In this document: positions 23,621-33,987 of the stretch, piece by piece | How the letters are laid out: each line of letters opens with the position of its first letter | Numbering within the stretch: the stretch's first letter is position 1 | Source of the DNA: Chaetoderma sp. LZ-2023a | Taxonomy: Eukaryota > Mollusca > Caudofoveata > Chaetodermatida > Chaetodermatidae | Length of the DNA stretch: 64,000 bases | Direction of reading: 5' to 3' | Assembly: GCA_034401795.1 (NCBI GenBank) | Contig: CM067363.1 | Location: forward strand, 29,282,289-29,346,288 | The notes under the pieces: generated by a model | What the model saw: the letters and a program-made list of their open reading frames with translations, nothing else | Database searches by the model: none | Told to the model about the DNA's origin: nothing | Made by a program: the position numbers and the translations under genes

Positions 23621-24219
23621 AACAATGTTTTAGAAGTCCTATCAATGATTAGTTAAAGCATACTTGGATGGATAAAAAAATCCTAACTATTTGGATGAAT
23701 AAAACAAGACTGAAATAGAAAACATTACTATATCAAAATCAAATATAAAATTAATTATAGCTACAACCATTAATAATTATATTTATAAATACTTTTTATA
23801 CATTATATTTACATTATAAACGTAGACTTTGTCAATCGTACGTGTGGTATTCCATTTGTATTGCTATGTCAAGCTGTGCAGGGCTTGAGAAAAATCAACT
23901 AGCTATCGAGCTGAGAACAAAATAATACCAACTTACTGAGATGTGTGGCATTTGCTATTCTATAACATGGTCAAATGCTTTATGATCCAGCTGGTCAAAC
24001 ATAATTGTCTCCAGGAAGACAATTTTTGAAAACTCAGCATTATTTCACTGGTAAATTCACACAAAAAGTCTTATGATCCTGGCCTGCAAATTGACATTCA
24101 ATATAGTTTTATTTTGGCCAGCAACTAAACTCCATCTGTGAAGAGATTTTTGAAGATTTTGCATTATTCTTAGCCTGCAAATAGTCTTTCACAAACAGTC
24201 TTATCTTGGCTTGCAAATG
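23621..24219. other. No recognisable gene
   Basis: AT-rich sequence. Weak echoes of MITE B arms (TTTGCAGGCC..AAGACT-like) occur at about 24030-24230. Confidence 0.4.
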
Positions 24220-24760
24220 GCAGGATCTGATATGTTACTCAAGTACCTGACGTCACATTCAAATACATCACATGTTAGCTGACATCACAATCAAAATGGC
24301 ATAACTCCATCACGAAAGACCAAAAATCTGTCACAAGGTCTATGAAGTGTATATCTTTGATGAATTTACAATTTAATAAATATTCTGTTGAATATTTTGG
24401 AACTAAGCTGACTGGGCGCAGTCACTACCATAGGCAGCAACAGTCCCCATTCAAATTAGTTTAAACCTTTAATGGTTATACCGGCAAAAACCGGCCTCTG
24501 CTATGGTCTTATGGAATGTCCATTTACAGGCCAAAAGAATACAAGTTTTGAAAATTTACCACTGGAATGACTGGCTCGATAAACGAGCCAGTCATTCCAG
24601 TGATAAATTTTCAAAAATTGTATTCTCTCAGCCTGTAAATGGACATTTAATAAGAAAATATTTTTAATTCTCTTGACCAAATTTGACCATTAAAGGGTTA
24701 AACATAATCACTAGCTTCCCTGTAAAGTTACCTTCAAATTTAGATTCGAGCCAGTCATTC
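24220..24760 (-). mobile_element. MITE family A, copy A14, split by a MITE B insertion
   Basis: Diverged reverse copy whose left part (to about 24460) ends in the palindromic core. Its right part (from about 24703, TAGCTTCCCTGTAAAGTTACC) resumes after a complete MITE B. Hence B inserted after A. Confidence 0.7.
24461..24702 (+). mobile_element. MITE family B (piggyBac-like), copy B1
   Basis: Family B runs from TTAACCCTTTAATGGTCAA to TTGACCATTAAAGGGTTAA, about 230 bp, bounded by TTAA. That is the target duplication and CCCTTT terminus of piggyBac-type elements. Its centre is a palindrome: GAAAATTTACCACTGGAATG, then ACTGGCTCG/CGAGCCAGT, and the reverse complement. This copy is complete and sits inside MITE A14. 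There is no coding capacity. Confidence 0.88.
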
Positions 24761-24825
24761 CGATGGTAAATTCTCAAAACAGTCTTATCTTGTCCTGCGA
24801 ATTTACATTCCTCAAGAGCACTGTA
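24738..24825 (+). mobile_element. MITE family B, right half only (B2)
   Basis: It begins at the palindrome centre (GAGCCAGTCATTCCGATGG) and continues through the CAGTCTTATCTTGTCCTGC and ACATTCCTCAAGAGCACTG blocks. The left half is absent. Confidence 0.6.
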
Positions 24826-25009
24826 AGCGGTTTTTTTTTTATCAGCGTGACGATTACAATGATAAAACAACTAGCAATACACAGTCAATCCTGCTAAGCA
24901 TGCGCACACACATGCTCACACCCGTAAACCGATAATACAATAATCTCACGATGCTTTATGGTGAGATGAAATTTACATTTGAAAAACAAAACTTTATACA
25001 AAGTCTCGC

Positions 25010-25440
25010 CATTTAGGAATCCAGTTTTAGCTATGCCCCACCCTCCCACCCCACTCCCCCCACCCAAACCCCATTCCCCACCCATCTCTAGCTAAGTTCC
25101 TCCGACTCCTCATCCATGTTGGGATCAATCAATGCCCGCCTATCAATTTCTAGAAAACTATACAGTATATATAGCTTACTATTGAATATTTTGAAATGCA
25201 TTTGACTGGGTGCTGTTGCTGCCATAGCAGCAACAGTGCCCAGTCAAAATATTCAACAGAATGTTAATTATACAGTAAAGACATACAATTCGTACAACAA
25301 CGCTTAGTCCGTCATCAATTAGGCGTTCGTGATGAACTTAGCTACGTCATTCATGATGCTATTTATTATGACTTCAGCCTACAGGTCACGTAATTGATTA
25401 TGATGTCATATGATTGATGGATAAACTGAAATCCTCCATT
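25010..25440 (+). mobile_element. MITE family A, copy A15
   Basis: Forward copy with second-variant ends (TTAGGAATCCAG..AATCCTCCATT). It is enlarged by a C-rich expansion (CCCTCCCACCCCACTCCCCC) at about 25036-25084, within the GCCCCGCCCATC block. Confidence 0.85.
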
Positions 25441-25515
25441 GGTGTGGCTGATATAATCCTTACAAACATGAAAGTATGAAACGGTACAGCATCAGAATCT
25501 CTATAGTAGATATAA

Positions 25516-26658
25516 ACAAGAGGCCCAAGAGGCCTGTATCGCTCACCTGGACCATAGGCATTTCAACCATAATGGTCATTAAGTAGAGCTCTAATGAGCT
25601 GAGCAGACTTGTAACAAGAAAATAGAGGCCATGTTTCTTTATGTATCAACTTCTCTTGAACAAATTTTAATGGCCCCTAGACATCAATATCATATCTCCC
25701 AAATTTCGGCCCAATCCATTCAGAGCCTCTGGAGATGAAGTCGCGTTCATGAAAACCAGGGCCTCGAACAAACTTGGTTCAGCTTGTGCCCTTAATGATA
25801 TTTTATGAGTTTTGAATTAATCGCTCTAACAGTTTCAGAGATTTTTAGACATTTCTAAAAATCGACCAAAATCTATGATGAGCACCGGCCAAATTGGCCG
25901 ATCGGCTTCATTTGAACAAACTTAAATCTCTATGCCATAAGGATGTTTCCTGCCAAATATAAAAAAAATTGGCCCAGTAGTTCTCGAGAAGACAGTTAAA
26001 ATTTCCCATTGCTTTAGTATGGGAGCTTTTGGCGGGAAAATTATCCAAGAAGGCCACCAACCCATTTATCTGACAGTTTCAAAAATTGCAAATTTGAGAC
26101 CAGAATACCCAAAAACATACATAAAACCAATTTCGGACTCAAAATCCATCAAATAAGAAAATCGCTATATTTTGATTGGTCCATGCGGCCATGTTTTTTA
26201 AAGATCAACTTCCATTGAACAAACTTTAATGGCCCATATTCCATAATCATATCTCTCAAATTTCGGCCCGATCCCTTCAGCGGTTCTGGAAAAGAAGTTG
26301 TTTTCGCGAAAACTAGGTCATCCAAGATGGCCGCCGAATGATTCGGACAATCAAGCTCAGAAATGAACAGATTTGGTTCAGCGCTTGCCCTAGATGATAT
26401 TTCATGAGTTCGGAATCGATCCCTTAAACGGATTCGGAGATTTTTAAAAACGTTTCTAAAAATCGTCCGAAATCCAAGATGGCCACCGACCCATTGACCG
26501 ATCCGGCTTAACTTGAAGAAACTTCAATCTCTATGCCCTAAGGATGCTTCCTGTCAAATATAATTAAAATTGGCCTAGTGGTTCTTGAGAAGAAGTCGTT
26601 TAAAGGAAAAGTTGACAGACGGATGACGGACACACGACGGATGGTCGCCAGCTGAGCT
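25516..26658 (+). repeat. Repeat family C, copy C3 (1.14 kb)
   Basis: It starts ACAAGAGGCCCAAGAGGCCT and ends near CGCCAGCTGAGCTAA. About two monomers are present. Part of the terminal CTTGGCC..CCAGGTGAGCT block is deleted. Confidence 0.85.
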
Positions 26659-27281
26659 AAAAGCAACTAACAGTTACGTTAATGAAGGATGTGCAAAATA
26701 CACCTGGATGGAATAATGAATGGATGAATGAATAGAAATTGTCAAATCAAAAATCAGAAGGTCCAGCACTGATGAACCATAACCACACCAATGATATTGC
26801 AACATGTATCAAAAATTAAAACCCATAGCAGTAGAACAACTAAAATCTGGAACTGCCGAATATTTTGAAAACAATCTGACTGAAAGTTGTTGGTGGCTAC
26901 CAACCACTTTCAGTCAAATTGTTTTCAAAATATTTGCCACCAACAACTTTCAGTCAAATTGTTCTCAAAATATTCAGCATATCCAGAGTCAAACTCCATG
27001 GAAAATGTAGTCTGCAGAAATTCAGCGAGCAGACAGTTAATTATAGATTTTGTATCATGTTGTTGTCATGGTGTGATTATGATATCATTGAGAAGCTTGT
27101 AACAACTTGTCGTTGCTATGGCACAATTGATGTCATATTTCAATTAAATTGGATTATTTATGACATCGCAATATGTCGCGCCAAGAACAGGACAATAGTA
27201 TAGGAGAAATCGCCCAAAATTTGCTCAATGACGTCATAATCATGTTATGACAATAGTCTCAAAAAGGTGTTCTTATTGAAT
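26659..27281. other. No gene; compound hairpin
   Basis: At 26852-26988 the sequence GAATATTTTGAAAACAATCT pairs with a downstream arm, and the arm TTTCAGTCAAATTGTT.TCAAAATATT occurs twice. The hairpin shares its outer arms with MITE A but has a different centre (GTTGGTGGCTACCAAC). Otherwise there is nothing recognised. Confidence 0.6.
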
Positions 27282-27430
27282 GTTCATTTACTTGCCTAAG
27301 GATTTTTTTGGGGAAACTTATCACTGAAATGCTCGTTCCAGTGGTAAATTTTCAAAAAGTCTTCTTTTGACATGTAAATGGACGTTTAATTAGAAAACTT
27401 TTTAACTTCTTTGACCATAACAGCTTAATT
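27282..27430 (+). mobile_element. Diverged MITE B fragment (B3)
   Basis: It contains TTCCAGTGGTAAATTTTCAA, then AAGTCTTCTTTTGACATGTA and AATGGACGTTTAATTAG, the right half of family B. The left arm is degraded. Confidence 0.55.
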
Positions 27431-27535
27431 CTAGAAAACACAATAACAAAAATGGCAATGTAGAAAATTAACAAATGGTAAACGTTTTAATTTTCAACAG
27501 CAAAGGGAAAGGAGCCAAGTCCGCATCAACGCCCG

Positions 27536-27606
27536 ACCCCCCCTCCCCCACACCCTTCCCCCCAACCCACACACACACACACCTGCCCACCCAGCCCCAC
27601 CCCACA
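27536..27606. repeat. C-rich low-complexity tract
   Basis: CCCCAC/CACACA-rich run directly preceding a partial MITE A copy. Confidence 0.85.
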
Positions 27607-27607
27607 C

Positions 27608-27776
27608 CCGTCAAATTAGTTTTCAAAATAATCAACTATTTACATGTAAAGTTACCCATAGATACTGGGATTTGAGGTTTCAAAGATTCAAATCGATTCC
27701 AACATTCACAAAGTGAGTGGAGCTTAGCTAGAAATTTGCGGGGCAGAGCTAGAAATAGATCACTCTATTTCACAAA
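27608..27776 (-). mobile_element. MITE family A, partial copy A16
   Basis: Reverse right half: TCAAATTAGTTTTCAAAATA of the core arm, then GTGAGTGGAGCTTAGCTAG and GCGGGGCAGAGCTAG. The CRE-bearing half is missing. Confidence 0.65.
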
Positions 27777-28221
27777 TATGAATAAATAACAGGTTATTTT
27801 ATACACATTATTGCAAAAATATACATCACTGCAGCATATTCTTTTACAAAAGACAATCCACAGCCTGGTCTAAGAATGAGATTCAATCATAAATCATAAT
27901 ATATACAAATTATTTACAACAGATCAGTAGAGATTATTAATCCTGTTAACACGAAATCTTTTGAAAACTATTTAACTGAAAATGTTTGGGATTAAACAAT
28001 AGAATTCATATTTATTCTCTTTGTTAGAATGTCTCTGGGAAATTTAAATTGAAACGGATTAAGTGTAGGGACATTGGTATTCCATTTCAAATTTTCCCAT
28101 GTTGTTTTGTAAAATTGCAAATTTCATTTCTTAAACATTTAAGTTGCATGTATTGTTTAATAAATTTTGACTACAACTGTCAAATTTGTGTTGTGTATTG
28201 TACAATTATAATTCACACATT
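27777..28221. other. No recognisable feature
   Basis: AT-rich sequence with no supported gene or repeat terminus. Confidence 0.45.
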
Positions 28222-28452
28222 TTAACCCTTTAACACTCATATCAGCCAAAAACGACTTCCGCAGTAGTCTTGGTAACTGTCCATTTGCAGACCAAGAGAA
28301 GACTATTTTTGAAAATTTACTACTAGAATGACTGGCTCGATAACCGAGCCAGTCATTCTGGTGGTAAATTTTCAAAAATAGTCTTCTCTTGGTCTGCAAA
28401 TGGATATTTATGGAAAATTTTTAATTTTCTTGAAGACATTTGAGGGGTTTAT
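28222..28452 (+). mobile_element. MITE family B, copy B4
   Basis: Complete copy starting TTAACCCTTTAACACTC, with the full palindrome at about 28310-28390 (CGATAACCGAGCC centre). The right end is slightly decayed (GAGGGGTTTA). Confidence 0.85.
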
Positions 28453-28922
28453 ATTTATGTTTCTCAGTGTTCCGTTTCATTTTACACATTTCAGGAATTT
28501 CTTGTTTTCATTTTCTTTGCAGAAAACAACTGTCCCTACATGTAGTTAAAGATTCGTCACTCATTTTGAGTATATTGAGTTAGGAACACTGTTAACACAT
28601 GCACTGATAAAATCACGTTATAGTAAAGTCAAATCAAATATATAAAAGACTGTTGTATATTTTGAAAATAATTTAACTGAAGCCGTTGCTGCCATAGGCA
28701 TCAATGTCTTCCAGGAAAAACACTTTCAAGATATTCAATACTATATTTCCAAACCTCATAAAGCAGTTGGTACTGTATCAGGATTGGTGCTCTGTCGAAG
28801 ATTTGAAACTAATTTGACAGCAAGCTGATGCTACACTGCAATATGTTCCAGTTAAAATCGTTTCAAAATATTCAACAGCTTTCCTTTGTAGCTGTCTTAG
28901 AATTGAGTCACTTGGATTTCAA
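28453..28922. other. No gene; two decayed hairpins
   Basis: Decayed TATTTTGAAAATAATTT...TTCAAGATATTCAA (about 28664-28742) and TTTGAAACTAATTTGACAG...GTTTCAAAATATTCAACAGC (about 28800-28880) hairpins echo the MITE A core without the flanking A sequence. Confidence 0.5.
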
Positions 28923-29132
28923 GGATTAACCATTCTGCAGTTGTCTTGAGAAACTTCCATTCGTGGACAAAGAGAAGACTAGTTTTGAAAATCTATCACT
29001 GGAATGACTGTTTATTGGCTCGATAACTGAGCCAGTCATTCCAGTGGTAAATTTTCAAAATAGTCCTCTCTTGGCATGCAAATGGACATTCATTGAAAAA
29101 ATTGACATTTTCTGGAACAAATTTGACATTTA
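28923..29132 (+). mobile_element. MITE family B, copy B5
   Basis: Complete though diverged copy with the palindrome at about 28985-29060. It abuts B6. Confidence 0.75.
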
Positions 29133-29347
29133 ACCCTTTAATGATCAAATTTGTTAAAGACAGCCTAAATATTTTCTCAATGAATGTCCATTTGCAGGCC
29201 AAGAGGAATATTTTTGAAAATTTACCACTGGAATGACTGGCTAGGTTATCAAAAACAGTCTTCTCTTAGACTGAAAATGGACATTCTTCAAAGCCACTGC
29301 AGAGGCCAGTTTTGGCCGGCTTGACCCTCAAAGGATCAAAGGGTTAA
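29129..29347 (-). mobile_element. MITE family B, copy B6
   Basis: Inverted relative to B5: GCAGAGGCCAGTTTTGGCCG lies at its right end. It ends ATCAAAGGGTTAA. B5 and B6 share the TTTAACCC junction, consistent with one having targeted the TTAA of the other. Confidence 0.8.
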
Positions 29348-29409
29348 CTATGAGAGTATTAGGAACTAGATAATTATGCTTTCCAACTGTCGCTCTCGCC
29401 GTCATAGAC

Positions 29410-31066
29410 AATGGAATCCAGTTTTAGCTATGCCCCACGCACCTCTAGTTAAGCTCAACCCACAAAATCAATCCCTGTACTCTGTCAATTTACAGAAAAC
29501 TGTACAGGTAATTTGACTGAGTGCTGTTGCTGAGTATGGCAGCAACAGCTAGGGCTTCACGATATACCAATATTATATTGAATACCGGTATCATAGCTAT
29601 ACCATTAGTCATACCGATATGATTTTGCTGATACCAAAATATCGAGATATAAGACAAAACCGGTATAACATTTTGTTAGGCAGATAATCTGCTTCCATTA
29701 GTAATATTTCAATGGTATATAGCTGTCTAGCAATATAAGTTACTACTCTTCGTACGGGAAAATGATATTTTATCTGTATTTAATGATCACACTTTTCTTA
29801 TTTATCCACAGCTGTCAAATTGTTGTTTTGAGGCTAGTGTTAGAGTAATTGATAAATTAACGATTACGGCTACGCAAGTTGCCTGCTTATAATAATGCAC
29901 TTCTCACAAAAAAATTGAATAAAACTTATTTTAATTACCATCATAGGACATCCGATGGTTAAAAATGTCTAAAACCTATCTTTTCCTGTGCTAATATTTT
30001 ACAATTTCGGCCTGTTATTGGCTAGAAAAATCATAATATGAAATGAATATTTTGAGTGATATTTTATATCAATTACTACAGCCTGGTTAGTCGCCGATTT
30101 CCCGAAACTGTGCGCCTTTGTAGTGACTGCCCAACAGCCCAAAGTAAAGAGGAACCCGACAATATGAGAAAAACTTCTCAATTCCTGCGAGCTTTCTTCA
30201 CTTCTTATGTTGGCGGGTATCATTAGATATCAATTGATACAAGCTACTCTAACGAGAGCGAGCTCAGGCTTATGTATTCGCAGCATATGGTAGTCTGTTT
30301 AGTTGCAAATTCATCCTATAAAGCCCAGGCCATCGTGGAAAGTTCATCTATTATTCTAGCATATACATCAATGCAGATAGCAAAGAAAATTAGTAAAACG
30401 TACATTTACATTCACATCCAACGTGTTTGACTCATAACATTGATATTTGTCAGTCAAATATTTATACGGGACGAGATGGTCACTGGTTACCGGTATCTTA
30501 CGATCTCCACACGGAAATAGTTGTAATTTCGTGGCAAATTCAAATCATTTGTAAGGACGATTTGGGGGAGTTTCAGCCGTTTTGGAATATGATTTAACAA
30601 AACACAGTTAAAATTTAGCGTTTAATATCAGGATTCATGTAATTTCTTGGTTTTATTGTGGAGATTTGCGGAGGCTATTTAAGCAGCGCTGATATGCATT
30701 GAATATTGAATAATACTACTCAGGCCTCATTCCATTTTTCCCATCCGAAGAATACCGGTATTAAAGCTATACCGGTATGAAAATTGATATCGATACCGAG
30801 ATTTATTTTTCTAATAGCATGAAGCCCTAGCGACAGCGCCCCGCCAAGTCAAATTAGGTTTAAAATATTCAACAGCATGTTTATTAAATAGTAAAGACAA
30901 TTCGAACAACAACATTTAGTCCGTCATTAATTAAGCGTTCATGACGAACTTACCTACAGCATTCAATAATTGAATTTCATGACGTAATTGATTATGACAT
31001 CATCCTACACATTATGTAGTTGTTTATGACATCATATGATTGATTGAGAAACTGGAATCCTCCATT
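29410..31066 (+). mobile_element. MITE family A, copy A17, split by a hAT element
   Basis: The left half (29410-29549) stops within the core at GGCAGCAACAGC. The right half (30830-31066) resumes with GCGACAGCGCC and ends CTGGAATCCTCCATT. A 1.28-kb hAT-type element lies between. Confidence 0.88.
29550..30829. mobile_element. Non-autonomous hAT-type element, 1,280 bp
   Basis: Termini TAGGGCTTCACG and (reverse complement) TAGGGCTTCATG are flanked by an 8-bp target duplication, GCAACAGC at 29542-29549 and GCGACAGC at 30830-30837. Eight bases is the hAT signature. Sub-terminal GATACCGGTAT motifs recur in both orientations. No transposase frame remains. Confidence 0.9.
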
Positions 31067-31428
31067 AAAAGTTACTGATCGCTGGAGCAATATATATTAA
31101 TTAAACAAATGTAAAATATGTAAAAAAACAAAACACATAAACGAATCAACATTTGTCTTAAATATTTTGTGTTTACTGGCATTTAATATCATTTTGTGTG
31201 CGTGTGTGCATGTGTGCGTGCATGTGTGTGTGTGTGCACATAAGTACATGAAGAAAATTACAAGTGCAATTTGAAATGTGACTCAAAACTAGTATAAGTA
31301 GGTCTATCGGTCGGTCAGTCAAATTTTTTAGGAATCTGATGAAGCCACTATAGCATGTTCTTCATTTACATCTACCTGACAGAATTGAATTATTTGAAAG
31401 ACCAAAAAATATTAAAATGCCCATAGCA
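31067..31428. other. No gene; (GT)n tract
   Basis: A GT/GTGC-rich run lies at about 31196-31238. The rest is unremarkable AT-rich DNA. Confidence 0.45.
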
Positions 31429-31631
31429 TTAACCCGTACAAACCCGATGTCAAAATTTTCAAATTATATTTAAAGATGAAACCGGTGTACATTTTTCAAC
31501 AAATTTGATGGAAGATGTTGCTGTCGTAGACAGCAACATTTTCCACCAAAATTGTTGAAAAACGTACACCAGTTTCTTTGCTATTGATGCAGTACAAGAA
31601 GGAATATTGACATCAGAGTGGTAAGGGTTAA
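31429..31631 (+). mobile_element. MITE family F, copy F1
   Basis: About 200 bp bounded by TTAA, with termini TTAACCCGTAC..GATGTCA and TGACATCAGAGTGGTAAGGG. The central palindrome is GTGTACATTTTTCAACAAAT, then GCTGTCGTAGACAGC, and the reverse complement. TTAA bounding again suggests a piggyBac-type source, distinct from family B. Confidence 0.82.
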
Positions 31632-31644
31632 ACATTTAACCGAT

Positions 31645-31822
31645 AAATTCCCCATATTCCAATCTTCGGGCAAACAAACAAGAAAGCAGTTGATTATTTT
31701 GAAATTAACTTTACTGGAAGCTATTGCATTCCAGTTATATTAATTTCAAAATAAGCAACAGAATATGCCATAAATCATAAAGAATTTACTTTTTCAGGGA
31801 TTTGTCGTTGGAAGGATTAAGT
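31645..31822 (+). mobile_element. MITE family G, copy G1
   Basis: TTAACCGATAAATTC start and a short hairpin TTGATTATTTTGAAATTAAC...TAATTTCAAAATAAGCAACA. It then has GAATTTACTTTTTCAGGGAT, matching G2 at 37089-37285. Confidence 0.65.
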
Positions 31823-32182
31823 AATAAGCATCTGGTATGCTATAAATTTGCATACTTTTTCGCCAGCAAAAGCACATAAATATAAATTGATTGGAGACGA
31901 TTTATAATAGAAAGCATATTTAAATATAATTTTATCAAACAGACATAGTAAGGATTTCATAGCATTGAGAACTAGTGAAATAAGTGTATGTAAAAATCCG
32001 AGATATAACTACTACTTCCAAAGGTTTTAGCACTGCTGTCTAGAGCACCATTCATCTGTGTTCATTTTGAAAATAATGTTTCTAATACCAACCGTTTTCA
32101 GCAAAATTGCTTTCAAAATGAACACGTTTATCTACTGACATTACCTTGGTATCATTGATACAGAAGACACAATGCTATATAT
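31823..32182. other. No gene; one small hairpin
   Basis: A GTTCATTTTGAAAATAATGT...GCTTTCAAAATGAAC hairpin lies at about 32061-32125. Otherwise nothing is recognised. Confidence 0.45.
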
Positions 32183-33751
32183 TAGGGTTGCACGATTTTT
32201 CGATTATTCGATTAATCGCGATTATATAATTCAAAATGATCGTGAACGATTATAAAATGAAATAATCGTATAATCGGCATGTTGAAATTTTTGTCAAGAC
32301 ACTTTTACGCTTGTGAAACTCTGCTCGCGTTACCAATCATGGAAACAAACATCCGGCTATCAGCCGAATGTGTGAATCATTAAATAAACTAAATAAATAA
32401 CTGATTTGTTTGTGTTGACTCATGATTAGTTTTAGATGAATAAAGATTGTTCACTTGGTCGCTATTTGTCATTGTTGTTGTAATCACACACGCTTATCAC
32501 GCGTTTCCCATTCTCTGAATAGCTATGCGCCAACGGTTTTCCCAAAAAAGTTCTGTAACTGATACCCCCGAAATTCAATGCATTTTCTCCCGTAAAAATT
32601 CTCACCTCCTAGGTTTAATGTATACCTCAAAACATCACCGGGGAAGTGAAATTATTTGATTTGAGCGCCTAAATATTGCGTATACTTTAATAAAGTTCAT
32701 TTATTACATCAAAGTTAATTCACAATTTGATAAAAAAAATGGCGTCGTGAAAAAAACACAAATCATGTGATTCGCTTCCAATTGAAGAGTTTATTTTAGA
32801 GCGAGTACTCGGATATAAATATTCTGGAATCGGGGACTCGGAACTCTGGAATTTCTATATATTATCATTACGCGATAGGAACTGAGTATTTTACTGATCT
32901 GAATAACAGGTACCCGTTTGATAAACTCCCATTAGCGTATAATATCTCGCGAGAACACGCTGTCTCCCATCGCAAAAGAGCCACTGGCTCGCCAACTTAA
33001 GAAGCCGGCTATATTGTTGTTCGTAATAATTCAATTTGGATCGGCGTTACAAAATTGATGCACATTTTCGCCCGTACTTGTTTGGTACATAAATTTGGTC
33101 TTAAAATATATTTATAAGGAAGCTATTTAATCACGCCAAGGCTGTTTTAAGCGCATTTTGTCTACAAAAGTGTGGAATAACCTTTATTATATCTTGAACA
33201 TACATATTAATCTAATAGGTGGTCAAGATTTACAAATCTGAGGCCTGTATTGACTTCTAGAGGGGCCGGAAATGTATCAGGGCAGAGATCGGTCTGAAGT
33301 ACATGTAGACACACCCTGCGACACGATTGTTATTATTATACACGCTATTCTCACAAATTTTCCTATACAATCTGCTAAGTTATGGGGTGGGCTTCTAATA
33401 CAGAGTTTTGCCATTTTGAAACTGCTAAGAAATCATTGGAGCTCATATGTCAAAGTTAGGGGGTGGGCTTCTATTAGAGCATAGGCTACAATTACGCGAA
33501 ATACGGTACCTTCTGTTGTCCGTCTAGAAAAATCTTGCTACATTCCTTTGTTTGCAATCAGCAACTGGCATATTCTGTCCATGTATTTATACCCATGTGC
33601 CTAACCCATAATCTTACAATCTGCAGTAGCATAATAACGTCCTCGAAGCAGCATTGCCGTAGTTAACATAGTTCATGATTAATCGTATGATCGCGATTTT
33701 CTTTTTTTTAAATGATCGCGATTATGAAAAGTGAATAATCGTGCAACCCTA
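32183..33751. mobile_element. Non-autonomous hAT-type element, 1,569 bp
   Basis: Both ends read TAGGGTTGCACGATTnTTC inward, and the target duplication CTATATAT is perfect (32175-32182 and 33752-33759). Sub-terminal CGATTAATCGCGATTAT repeats are typical of hAT ends. The interior has no transposase frame. It includes pieces resembling repeat family E (about 32590-32765 forward and about 33400-33512 reversed). It lies 88 bp beyond the stop codon of the host membrane-protein gene. Confidence 0.92.
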
Positions 33752-33838
33752 CTATATATACGTAACTTCCCGCAACAACTCAAAAGAATTGCCACGGTTA
33801 CCACTTACACTATATAACCCGGTTGCTTAATAAGCATA

Positions 33839-33987
33839 TCACATGATCATCTCATCACTATCTAGCAGAAGTTCCTGCGCCGTGTAGCGGCTTCGAGAAC
33901 GTTTGATCGCAAAGGCGATGAGGCCGATAATCAGCATCATGAAAACAACGCTCCCGGCAATCGAACCGATGACGATCGGCAGCTTAG
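33839..33987 (-). CDS. Membrane protein gene, last exon (membrane span and tail)
   Basis: The acceptor TTCTATTTCAG precedes the exon. It opens with two bases completing a Ser codon. A 26-residue hydrophobic span, LPIVIGSIAGSVVFM onward, is followed by KRSRSR and a short acidic cytoplasmic tail ending EMIM and TGA. The ATG-started reading that extends upstream into 34075 is false, because it runs into MITE B7. The nearest canonical AATAAA I can see downstream is at 33183-33188, inside the neighbouring hAT element. Confidence 0.9.
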
